A stretch of DNA of 64,000 bases, taken from the NCBI RefSeq assembly GCF_020544405.1, contig NZ_CP065410.1, positions 1,488,001-1,552,000 on the forward strand, read 5' to 3'. The notes under the pieces are model-generated. The model was not told the origin of the DNA. It did no database searches and worked only from the letters and a program-made list of their open reading frames with translations. Position numbers and translations under genes: made by a program. Within the stretch, counting starts at the first letter, position 1; the number at the start of each line of letters is the position of its first letter. Shown in pieces: positions 34,419 through 43,807 of this stretch. Source of the DNA: Pseudomonas sp. IAC-BECa141 (GTDB lineage: Bacteria; Pseudomonadota; Gammaproteobacteria; Pseudomonadales; Pseudomonadaceae).

Positions 34419-34854
34419 CACGTTCGAATGCCGCTGGCACGCCTCACGGCAGTTGCTGGCGGCGTATCTGCTGGCCCAGGCATTCGCGCTGGGTTCTCTG
34501 TTTCTGTTGTCGATTCCTTTATGGGGTTCTCTGCTGGGGGCATTCGCATGTCTCGCCCATGCTGTCTGGGTGTTGCCACGGCAGATTCTGTTGAGTCATC
34601 CCAAGGCATTTTGCGGATTGCGTCGGGACGCGGATGGCTGGCAGCTGTGGAACAAGGCCGATGGCTGGCAAGCGGTGCAATTGCGCCCGGACAGCCTGGC
34701 GCTGCCGCTGATCGTGGTGTTGCGTTTTCGATTGCGTGGTGAGCGGCGCGTCAGGTCGATCTGCGTGCCGCGGGATGCGCAGGCGTCGGATTTGCACCGA
34801 CGCCTGCGGGTACGCCTCAAGTTCAGCCGGCGTAGGTGGGCGGCACCAGAATAG
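34402..34854 (+). CDS. ygfX: YgfX (CptA-like) membrane protein
   Basis: This 150-residue protein has two adjacent N-terminal membrane segments ([19 protein letters not shown] and [16 protein letters not shown]) and a cytoplasmic C-terminal domain ([15 protein letters not shown]). It begins with GTG at 34402, inside the sdhE end, so translation is coupled. E. coli YgfX was reported as a toxin acting on cytoskeletal proteins and is linked to SdhE function. Its 3' end overlaps the convergent nadB gene by 32 bases. Confidence 0.85.
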   Translation: MSSPSNTFECRWHASRQLLAAYLLAQAFALGSLFLLSIPLWGSLLGAFACLAHAVWVLPRQILLSHPKAFCGLRRDADGWQLWNKADGWQAVQLRPDSLALPLIVVLRFRLRGERRVRSICVPRDAQASDLHRRLRVRLKFSRRRWAAPE

Positions 34855-36439
34855 TGTCGAGCGCTTCAGGCAGCAGGTCCGGGTAGTCGAGGGTGTAATG
34901 GAGGCCCCGGCTCTCCTTGCGTTCCATGGCCGAGCGGATCATCAGTTCTGCCACTTGCGCCAGGTTGCGCAGCTCGATCAGGTCACGGCTGACCTTGTAG
35001 TTACTGTAGAACTCGTCGATTTCGTCCAGCAGCAGACGCACGCGATGCTGTGCCCGTTGCAGGCGCTTGTTGGTGCGCACGATGCCGACGTAGTCCCACA
35101 TGAACCGCCGCAATTCGTCCCAGTTGTGGGCGATGATCACGTCTTCATCGGAGTCGGTCACCTGGCTGGCGTCCCAGGCGGGCAGGGCGCGCGGGATCGC
35201 GACGTCGGGCAGTTGCTCGAGAATGTCCGCTGCAGCTGAGCGGGCGTAGACGAAACATTCGAGCAGCGAGTTGCTGGCCATGCGGTTGGCGCCGTGCAGG
35301 CCGGTGAAGCTGGTTTCGCCAATGGCGTACAGGCCGGGCACATCGGTGCGGCCCTGTTGATCGACCATCACGCCGCCGCAGGTGTAGTGCGCCGCCGGTA
35401 CGACCGGAATCGGTTGCTTGGTGATGTCGATGCCGAAGCCGAGGCAGCGCTCGTAGACAGTCGGGAAGTGCGATTTGATGAAGGCTTCGGGCTTGTGGCT
35501 GATGTCGAGGTAGACGCAATCGACACCCAGGCGCTTCATTTCATGGTCGATGGCGCGGGCGACGATGTCCCGTGGTGCCAGTTCTGCACGTGGGTCAAAA
35601 CGTTGCATGAAGCGTTCGCCGTTCGGCAGCTTCAAATGGGCGCCTTCGCCACGCAGGGCTTCGGTTACCAGAAAGCTCTTGGCTTGCGGGTGGTAGAGGC
35701 AAGTGGGGTGGAACTGGTTGAACTCCAGGTTTGCCACGCGGCAGCCCGAACGCCAGGCCATGGCGATGCCGTCACCGCAGGCGCCGTCGGGGTTGCTTGT
35801 ATATAGATAGACTTTCGCGGCGCCGCCGGACGCCAGGATCACAAAGCGTGCTCCGAAGGTATCGACTTCTCCGGTTTTGCGATTGAGCACGTAGGCGCCC
35901 AGGCAACGTTCGCCTTCCAGCCCCAACCGACGCTCGGTGATCAGGTCGACCGCTACCCGCTGTTCGAGCAATTCGATGTTCGGGCGTTCTTTGGCCTGGG
36001 CCAGCAGGGTCGTGAAAATCGCAGCGCCAGTGGCGTCAGCTGCGTGGATGATCCGGCGATGGCTGTGGCCGCCCTCGCGGGTCAGGTGGAATTCGAAACC
36101 GCCGTCTTCCGTACCGGACTGTTCGTCGCGCGTGAACGGCACGCCCTGGTCGATCAGCCACTGGATTGCTTCCTTACTGTGCTCGACGGTGAAACGCACC
36201 GCGTCTTCATGGCACAGGCCGCCGCCGGCATTCAGAGTGTCATCGACATGGGACTCGACGGTGTCGGTGTCGTCCAGCACGGCCGCGACGCCACCTTGTG
36301 CCCAATAGGTCGAGCCGTTGGCGAGGTCGCCTTTGCTCAATACGGCGATGCGCAAGTGACCGGGCAGGGTCAGCGCGAGACTCAAACCGGCAGCACCGCT
36401 GCCAATCACCAGAACATCGTGTTGAAACTGTTGGCTCAT
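34823..36439 (-). CDS. nadB: L-aspartate oxidase
   Basis: This 538-residue flavoprotein oxidises aspartate to iminoaspartate, the first step of NAD biosynthesis. The FAD-binding N-terminus is [15 protein letters not shown], followed by [14 protein letters not shown] and the succinate-dehydrogenase-like active-site region [28 protein letters not shown] near 350 is typical. The ATG at 36439 matches the family start; the longer frame is a non-homologous extension. Confidence 0.95.
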   Translation of the reverse strand: MSQQFQHDVLVIGSGAAGLSLALTLPGHLRIAVLSKGDLANGSTYWAQGGVAAVLDDTDTVESHVDDTLNAGGGLCHEDAVRFTVEHSKEAIQWLIDQGVPFTRDEQSGTEDGGFEFHLTREGGHSHRRIIHAADATGAAIFTTLLAQAKERPNIELLEQRVAVDLITERRLGLEGERCLGAYVLNRKTGEVDTFGARFVILASGGAAKVYLYTSNPDGACGDGIAMAWRSGCRVANLEFNQFHPTCLYHPQAKSFLVTEALRGEGAHLKLPNGERFMQRFDPRAELAPRDIVARAIDHEMKRLGVDCVYLDISHKPEAFIKSHFPTVYERCLGFGIDITKQPIPVVPAAHYTCGGVMVDQQGRTDVPGLYAIGETSFTGLHGANRMASNSLLECFVYARSAAADILEQLPDVAIPRALPAWDASQVTDSDEDVIIAHNWDELRRFMWDYVGIVRTNKRLQRAQHRVRLLLDEIDEFYSNYKVSRDLIELRNLAQVAELMIRSAMERKESRGLHYTLDYPDLLPEALDTILVPPTYAG

Positions 36440-36715
36440 TTCAGGATTCCGCTCAAAGCGACCCGGGTCGGGGTTGGCGCAGGACTGGCGGATGGGCGAG
36501 TCGAGGCAGCCACACAGCCCACTAGTATATAGAGGGGTTGGGCGGCACAATAGCCGGGCCGATATGGCATTGTGAAACTACCGTGAAGGAAAATCCCGAC
36601 GCTTTGTCGTCAGTTTTTTCAGCGGTTTTGGGGAAAAGCGACTGTATCGACGATGAAACAGGCTTTTTCCGCTCACGGTTGCACAAGGTCGGTGCGACGC
36701 GTCTATAAATATTTG

Positions 36716-36743
36716 GAACTTTTGCCAGAGGCCCAAGATCAAT
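36716..36743 (+). promoter_or_regulatory. AlgU-type promoter, distal
   Basis: GAACTT, a 17-base spacer and TCAAT match the AlgU/RpoE-class pattern (GAACTT-16/17-TCNNA). It lies about 250 bases upstream of algU. Confidence 0.5.
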
Positions 36744-36909
36744 AGACAGTTGCCCGAAACAAGGGACAGTGTCGGCTTCAATGCGGAACCTGCGGTTGGG
36801 TTCTTGCCGGCGAGCCGATGACAAGATTATTCGCGCAGCCGGTTCATCCCGCGCTGCGTTTTTCGTGCGTGCCAAATCAGAGCTCGCAGGAAACTTGCTT
36901 GGAGGGGGA

Positions 36910-36936
36910 GAACTTTTGCGAAAAGCCCGAGTCTAT
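36910..36936 (+). promoter_or_regulatory. AlgU-type promoter, proximal
   Basis: GAACTT, a 16-base spacer and TCTAT match the AlgU promoter pattern, about 60 bases before the algU start, consistent with known algU autoregulation. Confidence 0.65.
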
Positions 36937-36995
36937 GTTTGCAAGTCCGGTCGATTGGTCATGCAAGCCTCCTCCGAGTTTATCGAGGAGTGTTC

Positions 36996-37577
36996 ATGCT
37001 AACCCAGGAAGAGGATCAGCAGCTGGTCGAGCGCGTTCAGCGTGGCGACAAGCGAGCTTTCGATCTGCTGGTGCTGAAGTATCAGCACAAAATTCTCGGG
37101 TTGATCGTGCGTTTTGTGCACGACACCCATGAAGCCCAGGACGTCGCACAAGAAGCCTTTATCAAGGCATATCGAGCGCTTGGAAATTTCCGCGGCGACA
37201 GTGCGTTTTATACGTGGCTGTACCGCATCGCCATTAACACGGCGAAGAACTATCTGGTTTCACGCGGCCGTCGGCCGCCGGATAGTGATGTAAGTTCCGA
37301 AGATGCAGAGTTCTATGACGGCGATCACGGCCTGAAGGATCTCGAGTCGCCTGAACGTGCATTGCTGCGGGATGAGATCGAGGGCACCGTCCATCGAACC
37401 ATTCAGCAACTGCCAGAGGATTTGCGCACGGCGTTAACTTTGCGTGAATTCGATGGTCTGAGTTACGAGGACATCGCGAGCGTCATGCAATGTCCGGTTG
37501 GTACCGTGCGCTCCCGGATTTTCCGCGCCCGGGAGGCCATCGATAAAGCCCTGCAGCCGTTGTTGCAGGAAAACTAA
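36996..37577 (+). CDS. algU: envelope-stress sigma factor AlgU (RpoE)
   Basis: This 193-residue ECF sigma factor starts MLTQEEDQQLVERVQRGD, identical in form to AlgU of other pseudomonads. Region 2 (DVAQEAFIKAYRALGNFRGD, FYTWLYRIAINTAKNYL) and region 4 (LREFDGLSYEDIASVMQCPV) are intact. It directs alginate, osmotic and envelope-stress genes. The start was placed at the ATG at 36996 after AGGAG. It is followed by its anti-sigma gene mucA. Confidence 0.97.
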   Translation: MLTQEEDQQLVERVQRGDKRAFDLLVLKYQHKILGLIVRFVHDTHEAQDVAQEAFIKAYRALGNFRGDSAFYTWLYRIAINTAKNYLVSRGRRPPDSDVSSEDAEFYDGDHGLKDLESPERALLRDEIEGTVHRTIQQLPEDLRTALTLREFDGLSYEDIASVMQCPVGTVRSRIFRAREAIDKALQPLLQEN

Positions 37578-37608
37578 AGACAGCGGCGACAGCCAAGAGA
37601 GGAACGCC

Positions 37609-38196
37609 ATGAGTCGTGAAGCCCTGCAGGAATCGCTGTCCGCAGTGATGGATAACGAAGCGGACGAACTGGAATTGCGTCGAGTGCTCAATGCGCTGGA
37701 CGATGTTGAAACCCGTGAAACCTGGGCTCGTTACCAGATCGCTCGGGCAGCCATGCACAAGGATCTGTTGCTTCCACGTCTGGATCTCGCTGCGGCTGTT
37801 TCTGCTGCACTGGAAGACGAAGCGACCCCTGCCAAAGTGTCCCGCGGTCCATGGCGCAGCCTCGGTCGTCTGGCCGTAGCCGCTTCGGTGACCGTTGCCG
37901 TTCTGGCGGGTGTTCGCCTGTACAACCAGGACGAAATCGCCGGCGTGGAACTCGCCCAGCAATCCAATCAGCCAGTGTTGGCCACTCCTCAGGTCAAAGG
38001 CCCGGCGGTATTGGCGGGCTACAATGAGAGTTCGGAAGCCACAGGCCCAATGGCCAATGGCGTATTGCAAGGTCAGCCAGGCTGGCATGATCAGCGTCTG
38101 CCAGGTTACCTGCGTCAACACGCTCAACAGGCTGCCTTGAAAGGTACCGAAAGCGCGCTGCCCTATGCACGCGCAGCAAGCCTGGAAAACCGTTAA
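37609..38196 (+). CDS. mucA: anti-sigma factor MucA
   Basis: This 195-residue inner-membrane protein has a cytoplasmic N-terminal AlgU-binding domain (SREALQESLSAVMDNEADEL), a membrane segment near 85-105 (LAVAASVTVAVLAGVRLY) and a periplasmic tail. The reading frame is intact, so AlgU should be held in check; there is no mucoid-type truncation. It begins 31 bases after algU. Confidence 0.95.
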   Translation: MSREALQESLSAVMDNEADELELRRVLNALDDVETRETWARYQIARAAMHKDLLLPRLDLAAAVSAALEDEATPAKVSRGPWRSLGRLAVAASVTVAVLAGVRLYNQDEIAGVELAQQSNQPVLATPQVKGPAVLAGYNESSEATGPMANGVLQGQPGWHDQRLPGYLRQHAQQAALKGTESALPYARAASLENR

Positions 38197-38204
38197 GGGG
38201 GATC

Positions 38205-39167
38205 ATGCGCGCCATACCTCTACTTTCGCTTCTGCTCAGCGGCTGGTTCATTGTTCCAGCCCACGCCGACGAGGCTCAGGACTGGTTGACCCGCCTGGGC
38301 CGGGCCGAGCAGCAGCAAAGCTTTCACGGCACATTCGTTTACGAGCGTAACGGTAGTTTCTCTACCCATAACATCTGGCATCGGGTCCAGAATGGCCAGG
38401 TCCGCGAGCGTTTGCTTCAGCTCGACGGTTCGGCTCAGGAAGTCGTGCGCATTGATGGACATACTCAATGCGTCAGCGGCACCCTGATTGCGGGTCTGGG
38501 AGACTCTCCCAATACTGCCGCTCGTCCTCTGGATCCTCAAAAGCTTAAGAACTGGTATGACCTTGCCGTCATCGGCAAGTCGCGCGTAGCCGGGCGGGAA
38601 GCGGTGATCGTATCGCTGACGCCGCGGGATCAGCACCGTTATGGATTCGAACTGCATCTGGACAAGGAAACGGGTCTGCCGCTCAAGTCGCTGCTGTTGA
38701 ACGACAAGGGACAGTTACTCGAAAGATTCCAGTTCACGCGGCTGGACACGTCTGATGTCCCGTCCGATAAAGATCTGCAAGCCGATTCCGATTGCAAGAC
38801 GGTTACTCTAGACAGCGACAAGGCGTCTGCAGTCAAGACCGCCCAGGTCTGGCGTTCCGACTGGCTGCCTCCTGGCTTCGAGCTCACCAGCAGCTCCTCG
38901 CACAAGGATCCGGAAACCAAGACCCAGGTCAACAGCCTGATGTACGACGATGGTCTCGCCCGTTTCTCTGTCTTCCTGGAGCCGCTGAACGGCGCAACCG
39001 TTACCGATACCCGGACTCAACTGGGCCCGACCGTTGCCGTATCCCGCCGTTTGACAACGCCTCAAGGCGAAATGATGGTCACGGTGGTTGGCGAGATCCC
39101 TATCGGGACAGCCGAACGAATTGCCCTGTCGATGCGCAATGATGGCGCTGCAACCAGCAAGCAGTGA
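38205..39167 (+). CDS. mucB: periplasmic regulator MucB
   Basis: This 320-residue precursor has a signal peptide (MRAIPLLSLLLSGWFIVPAHA) and the MucB/RseB fold (WLTRLGRAEQQQSFHGTFVY near the mature N-terminus). It binds the periplasmic part of MucA and shields it from proteolysis; lipid or lipopolysaccharide signals release it. It starts eight bases after mucA. Confidence 0.95.
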   Translation: MRAIPLLSLLLSGWFIVPAHADEAQDWLTRLGRAEQQQSFHGTFVYERNGSFSTHNIWHRVQNGQVRERLLQLDGSAQEVVRIDGHTQCVSGTLIAGLGDSPNTAARPLDPQKLKNWYDLAVIGKSRVAGREAVIVSLTPRDQHRYGFELHLDKETGLPLKSLLLNDKGQLLERFQFTRLDTSDVPSDKDLQADSDCKTVTLDSDKASAVKTAQVWRSDWLPPGFELTSSSSHKDPETKTQVNSLMYDDGLARFSVFLEPLNGATVTDTRTQLGPTVAVSRRLTTPQGEMMVTVVGEIPIGTAERIALSMRNDGAATSKQ

Positions 39168-39255
39168 GCTGATTCCAGCTATCTCCACTTCGTCTTCGAG
39201 ACGTGAAATGTTTGCTGAGCTTTTTCATTTGCAAAACACCCGAAAATTTTTTATA

Positions 39256-39279
39256 GGTCAGAGCCTCTCGGCTCTGGCC
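39256..39279 (+). terminator. hairpin between mucB and mucD
   Basis: GGTCAGAGCC-TCTC-GGCTCTGGCC, followed by TTGTTTGTTGTT, forms a strong stem with one G-T pair in the gap where mucC lies in P. aeruginosa. It could partly terminate mucB transcription before mucD. Confidence 0.5.
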
Positions 39280-39373
39280 TTGTTTGTTGTTCCCGGAACA
39301 AAAATGCCGGCCTGTGGTTTCCGGTGTTCCTTGCTCCATATCGCTTAACCCTGCTCGTCGTAACGGGAGCTGT

Positions 39374-40822
39374 ATGTCGATACCAAGCTTGAAATCTTAT
39401 CTCTCCATTTTCGCCACTGTGCTGGTGCTCGGTCAGGCTGTTCCTGCAGTCCAGGCGGCCGAAGCAGCCAGTCCGGTCAACCTGCCTGATTTCACTCAAC
39501 TGGTCGAACAGGCCTCGCCTGCCGTGGTGAACATCAGTACCACGCAAAAACTGCCGGATCGCAAAGTGAGCCAGCAGATGCCTGATCTGGAAGGCTTGCC
39601 GCCGATGTTGCGCGAGTTCTTCGAGCGCGGCATGCCGCCGCAACAGCGTTCTCCGCGTGGTGATCGTCAGCGTGAAGCGCAGTCGTTGGGTTCGGGTTTC
39701 ATCATTTCGCCGGATGGCTACATTCTGACCAACAACCACGTGATCGCCGATGCCGATGAAATCCTTGTCCGTCTGGCTGATCGCAGTGAGATGAAAGCCA
39801 AGCTGATCGGCACCGATCCACGCTCCGACGTGGCGCTGTTGAAAATCGAAGGCAAGGATCTGCCAGTGCTCAAGCTTGGCAAATCCCAGGATCTGAAAGC
39901 CGGTCAGTGGGTCGTGGCAATCGGCTCTCCATTCGGCTTTGACCACACCGTGACCCAAGGCATCGTCAGTGCCGTCGGCCGCAGCCTGCCGAATGAAAAC
40001 TACGTGCCGTTCATCCAGACCGACGTGCCGATCAACCCGGGCAACTCCGGTGGCCCGCTGTTCAACCTGAACGGTGAAGTGGTCGGGATCAACTCGCAGA
40101 TCTACACCCGTTCCGGTGGCTTCATGGGTGTGTCGTTCGCCATTCCGATCGACGTGGCGATGGACGTTTCCAACCAGCTGAAAAGCGGCGGCAAGGTCAG
40201 CCGTGGTTGGCTGGGTGTCGTCATCCAGGAAGTGAACAAGGATCTGGCCGAGTCGTTCGGTCTGGACAAACCGGCCGGTGCGCTGGTTGCTCAGATTCAG
40301 GATGACGGCCCGGCTGCCAAGGGCGGCCTGCAAGTGGGTGACGTGATCCTGAGCATGAACGGCCAACCGATCGTCATGTCCGCTGACCTGCCACATCTGG
40401 TGGGGGCATTGAAGGCGGGTGCCAAGGCCAACCTCGAAGTGATTCGTGACGGCAAGCGCAAGAATGTCGAGCTGACGGTCGGCGCCATCCCGGACGAAGA
40501 CAAGGAGCTGGATGCCCTGCCGAAATCCGGTGCCGAGACCAATAGCAATCGTCTGGGTGTTTCGGTGGCAGAGCTGAGCGCCGAGCAGAAGAAAACCTAC
40601 GACCTGAAGGGCGGTGTGGTGATCAAGGAAGTGCAGGACGGTCCTGCAGCTCTGATCGGTCTACAGCCGGGCGACATCATCACCCATCTGAACAACCAGG
40701 CCATTGGTTCTTCCAAGGAGTTTGCCGAGATTGCGAAGGCGCTGCCAAAGAACCGTTCGGTGTCGATGCGCGTACTGCGTCAGGGCCGTGCCAGCTTCAT
40801 CACCTTCAAACTGGCTGAATGA
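39374..40822 (+). CDS. mucD: periplasmic serine protease MucD (HtrA/DegP-type)
   Basis: This 482-residue precursor has a signal peptide (cut near VQAA, residue 28), a trypsin-like domain with the triad His122 (NNHVIAD), Asp152 (SDVALLKIEG) and Ser225 (GNSGGPLF), and two PDZ domains (about 280-370 and 395-480). It degrades or refolds damaged periplasmic proteins and dampens AlgU activation. A gap of 206 bases separates it from mucB, with no mucC. A strong terminator follows. Confidence 0.96.
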   Translation: MSIPSLKSYLSIFATVLVLGQAVPAVQAAEAASPVNLPDFTQLVEQASPAVVNISTTQKLPDRKVSQQMPDLEGLPPMLREFFERGMPPQQRSPRGDRQREAQSLGSGFIISPDGYILTNNHVIADADEILVRLADRSEMKAKLIGTDPRSDVALLKIEGKDLPVLKLGKSQDLKAGQWVVAIGSPFGFDHTVTQGIVSAVGRSLPNENYVPFIQTDVPINPGNSGGPLFNLNGEVVGINSQIYTRSGGFMGVSFAIPIDVAMDVSNQLKSGGKVSRGWLGVVIQEVNKDLAESFGLDKPAGALVAQIQDDGPAAKGGLQVGDVILSMNGQPIVMSADLPHLVGALKAGAKANLEVIRDGKRKNVELTVGAIPDEDKELDALPKSGAETNSNRLGVSVAELSAEQKKTYDLKGGVVIKEVQDGPAALIGLQPGDIITHLNNQAIGSSKEFAEIAKALPKNRSVSMRVLRQGRASFITFKLAE

Positions 40823-40846
40823 TCCAGTTGTCCAAGAAGTAAAAAG

Positions 40847-40874
40847 AAACCGCCTCGAAAGAGGCGGTTTTTTT
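40847..40874 (+). terminator. intrinsic terminator after mucD
   Basis: AAACCGCCTC-GAAA-GAGGCGGTTT followed by T residues is a perfect stem 25 bases after mucD. It can also serve the convergent M48 protease gene. Confidence 0.92.
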
Positions 40875-40899
40875 GTCCGGAATTTGTCTCGGCGCGGGC

Positions 40900-42333
40900 T
40901 TAACCCATCATGTCCTTGACCATGCGCTCCTGCTCCATCAGCTCGCGCTGGCGTGCATCAATACGTGAGGACAGCGGGAAGTTGCTGCCGGCCTTGCGTT
41001 TGGCGAAGTCCAGTTGCTGAATCGCCTGGCGATAATCGCCGACCAGCGCGAAGTACTCTGCACGCGCCTGATGCAGGCCGATGATGTTGCCGGACAGCCC
41101 GCGAGTTTCTGCAACTTGATACCAGACGTCCGGATCGTCCGGACGTGATTTCAACAAACCTTCCAGCGCCTTCTCCGCATCGGCGGTGCGGTTCTGTTTC
41201 AGCAGCAGATCGACGCGAACCTGATTCAGCGGGTAATTGCCAGGATACTGACTGAGCATCCGGTCAACCCGAGTCTGTGCATCGGCCAGTTTGTTGTTGG
41301 TGATGTCCAGATCGATCTGCGCCAGGTTGTAGATGATCTCGTTCGGTGATTTGGCCAGCAGTTGCGTGAGATTCGCCCGTGCTTCGTTCAACTGGCCGCC
41401 CTTGATCTGGGCGATCGCCAAGCCGTAGCGAGCCACGTCGTTTTTCGGGTTCTCATCGAGTTGGGCGCGGAAGCGCTTGGCACCAAGGCCCGGCGTTTCT
41501 TCGTAGGTCAACTGCACCCGCGCACGGATCAGTTGATAGCGCATGCTGTCTTCGATGCCCCCGGGTTTAGCCTGTTCGGCACGGTTGCGGGTGTCGGCGA
41601 TCCGCGACTCGGTGACTGGGTGAGTCAGCAGGAATTCCGGTGGCTTGGCGTCGAAACGATACTGGCGCATCAAACGCTCGAACATGGTCGGCATCGAGCG
41701 CGGATCGTATCCGGCCTTTTCCAGATTAAGGATGCCGATGCGGTCGGCTTCCTGCTCGTTCTGACGCGAGAAGCGCCGTTGTTCCTGGATTGCCGCCGCC
41801 TGGGTGCCGGCAATCGTCGCGATGCCAGCATCACCGGCGCCGGCCGCGGCGATCACGATACCGGCCAGCAGCGCCGCCATCATCGGCACCTGCATCCGCT
41901 GCGAGGCTTCGACGCCGCGTGCGAAGTGACGCTGGGACAAGTGCGCCAGTTCGTGAGCCAGTACCGAGGCATATTCGCCTTCGGTCTGGGCATTGAGGAA
42001 CAGGCCGCCGTTGACCCCGACAATTCCGCCCGGCGCCGCGAAAGCGTTGAGCTGCGGGCTGTTGATCAGGATGAATTCCAGGCGTCGGTCATTGACCTGG
42101 CTGGTTTCCACCAGTTTATAAACGCTGGACTCGACGTAATCCTTGAGTTGTGGATCGTTGAGCTGCGAAACCTGGCTGCGCAGTAATGCCAGCCAGGCGC
42201 GACCCAATTGATATTCCTGTTGTGGCGAGACGATGGCAGAGCTGGCGTCACCGAGTGACGGCAGGTCGTCGGCGAAGCCCGGTGAGGCGAGCAGGCAAGC
42301 GAGCGTCAGCAGGGTAGGGCGCAAAAAAGTCAT
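40900..42333 (-). CDS. periplasmic M48 metalloprotease with TPR tail (BepA-like)
   Basis: This 477-residue precursor has a signal peptide (LLTLACLLASPGFA), an M48 domain with the zinc motif HELAH at 127-131 and a second ligand region (NEQEADRIGILNLEKAGYD near 200), and a C-terminal TPR region (about 300-470) with repeated helical pairs. The E. coli counterpart BepA (YfgC) assists LptD and BAM assembly and degrades failed outer-membrane proteins. The ATG at 42333 gives the signal peptide directly. It is divergent from tusA. Confidence 0.88.
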   Translation of the reverse strand: MTFLRPTLLTLACLLASPGFADDLPSLGDASSAIVSPQQEYQLGRAWLALLRSQVSQLNDPQLKDYVESSVYKLVETSQVNDRRLEFILINSPQLNAFAAPGGIVGVNGGLFLNAQTEGEYASVLAHELAHLSQRHFARGVEASQRMQVPMMAALLAGIVIAAAGAGDAGIATIAGTQAAAIQEQRRFSRQNEQEADRIGILNLEKAGYDPRSMPTMFERLMRQYRFDAKPPEFLLTHPVTESRIADTRNRAEQAKPGGIEDSMRYQLIRARVQLTYEETPGLGAKRFRAQLDENPKNDVARYGLAIAQIKGGQLNEARANLTQLLAKSPNEIIYNLAQIDLDITNNKLADAQTRVDRMLSQYPGNYPLNQVRVDLLLKQNRTADAEKALEGLLKSRPDDPDVWYQVAETRGLSGNIIGLHQARAEYFALVGDYRQAIQQLDFAKRKAGSNFPLSSRIDARQRELMEQERMVKDMMG

Positions 42334-42430
42334 GCACAAAGCCTTAGTCGACAAAGACCTTACTGTAGCCGGACACCGAGCTTGCGACCAGATATTCTAG
42401 GCAGCCTGACCACCTGATCCGGAGTGATGC

Positions 42431-42670
42431 ATGACCGACGCTGTAGCCCATGACTGTGAACTGGACGCCAGTGGCCTGAATTGTCCGTTGCCGTTGCTCA
42501 AGGCCAAAATGGAGCTGAACAAGCTGCCCACTGGAGCGGTACTCAAGGTGATTGCAACGGATGCCGGTTCGCAGCGCGACTTTCGCACCTTCGCCAAGTT
42601 GGCCGGTCATACGCTGCTGCGTGAAGAAGACGAGGCGGGTGTCTACCGTTACTGGCTGAAAAAAGCCTGA
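42431..42670 (+). CDS. tusA: TusA-family sulfur carrier
   Basis: This 79-residue protein has the family CPxP motif GLNCPLPLLKAK with the sulfur-carrying Cys18. TusA-like proteins pass persulfide sulfur for tRNA thiolation or molybdenum-cofactor work. The neighbourhood (M48 protease, PerM-like protein) matches the P. aeruginosa PA1006 locus, where the protein is tied to molybdenum homeostasis; this link is from knowledge of that strain. Confidence 0.88.
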   Translation: MTDAVAHDCELDASGLNCPLPLLKAKMELNKLPTGAVLKVIATDAGSQRDFRTFAKLAGHTLLREEDEAGVYRYWLKKA

Positions 42671-42702
42671 AACCGACCGCGTAAATGACCTAAGGAAAAT
42701 TG

Positions 42703-43773
42703 ATGTTCAAAGTGTTGCGCGACTGGATTCAGCGCTACTTCTCCGATGAAGAAGCGGTGGTACTGGCGGTTTTGCTGTTTCTCGCCTTCACCGCTGTACT
42801 GACGCTGGGCGGAATGCTCGCGCCGGTGCTGGCCGGGATGGTGCTGGCGTACCTGATGCAGGGGCTGGTGGTCACGCTCGAACGCCTGCGCGTACCCGGC
42901 GGCGCGGCGGTCGGTCTGGTGTTTGCGCTGTTCATGGGCGTGCTGATGGTGTTTATCGTCGTGGTGCTGCCGCTGCTCTGGCATCAGTTGATCACCCTGT
43001 TCAACGAACTGCCGGGGATGCTCGCCAAGTGGCAATCGCTGCTGCTGTTACTGCCGGAGCGTTATCCGCATCTGGTGTCCGACGAGCAGGTGCTACAAGC
43101 GATCGAAGCGGCGCGGGGTGAAATCGGCAAGTTCGGCCAGTGGGCGCTGACGTTTTCGTTGTCGAGCTTGCCGCTGCTGGTGAACATCATGATCTACCTG
43201 GTGCTGGTGCCGATTCTGGTGTTCTTCTTCCTCAAGGATCGGGCAATGATCGGCGAGTGGGTGCGCGGCTATTTGCCGCGTGAGCGAGCGCTGATCACCC
43301 GGGTCGCCGAAGAAATGAACCGGCAGATCGCCAACTACATTCGCGGCAAGGTCATCGAGATCGTGATCTGTGGTGGCGTGACATACATTGCCTTTGTCGC
43401 GCTGGGGCTCAACTACGCAGCGTTGCTGGCCCTGTTGGTCGGCGTGTCGGTGGTGGTGCCGTATGTCGGAGCGGTGGTGGTGACCGTGCCGGTTCTGCTG
43501 ATTGCGCTGTTCCAGTGGGGCTGGAGCGATCAGTTCATCTATCTGATGGCGGTCTACGGCATCATTCAGACGCTGGATGGCAACGTGCTGGTGCCGTTGC
43601 TGTTCTCCGAAGCGGTCAACCTGCATCCGGTGGCGATCATCTGCGCGGTGCTGTTGTTTGGTGGGCTTTGGGGATTTTGGGGCGTGTTCTTCGCGATTCC
43701 GCTTGCGACCCTGTTCAAGGCTGTGCTGGATGCTTGGCCGCGCAAGGAGCCGGCGGTGGCGCCGCTGCTTTGA
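42703..43773 (+). CDS. AI-2E family (PerM-like) membrane protein
   Basis: This 356-residue protein has about seven membrane segments, including a long N-terminal pair (VLAVLLFLAFTAVLTLGGML) and a C-terminal cluster ending GLWGFWGVFFAIPLATLFKA, typical of the PerM/AI-2E family. Members include exporters of signal molecules and Na+/H+ antiporters; the substrate is unknown. AAGGA precedes the ATG at 42703. It lies 32 bases after tusA. Confidence 0.85.
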   Translation: MFKVLRDWIQRYFSDEEAVVLAVLLFLAFTAVLTLGGMLAPVLAGMVLAYLMQGLVVTLERLRVPGGAAVGLVFALFMGVLMVFIVVVLPLLWHQLITLFNELPGMLAKWQSLLLLLPERYPHLVSDEQVLQAIEAARGEIGKFGQWALTFSLSSLPLLVNIMIYLVLVPILVFFFLKDRAMIGEWVRGYLPRERALITRVAEEMNRQIANYIRGKVIEIVICGGVTYIAFVALGLNYAALLALLVGVSVVVPYVGAVVVTVPVLLIALFQWGWSDQFIYLMAVYGIIQTLDGNVLVPLLFSEAVNLHPVAIICAVLLFGGLWGFWGVFFAIPLATLFKAVLDAWPRKEPAVAPLL

Positions 43774-43782
43774 AAATGAAGG

Positions 43783-43800
43783 GGCGCCCGCAAGGGCGCC
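43783..43800. terminator. GC hairpin between convergent genes
   Basis: GGCGCCC-GCAA-GGGCGCC is a perfect stem between the PerM-like gene and bcp but lacks a T run, so it is a moderate candidate for bidirectional termination. Confidence 0.5.
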
Positions 43801-43807
43801 AACAGCA

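Larger units (their letters stand above)
36440..36995. other. control region between nadB and algU
   Basis: This 556-base divergent region carries two AlgU-type promoters toward algU (36716-36743 and 36910-36936) and should hold the leftward nadB promoter. No further gene is supported. Confidence 0.55.
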
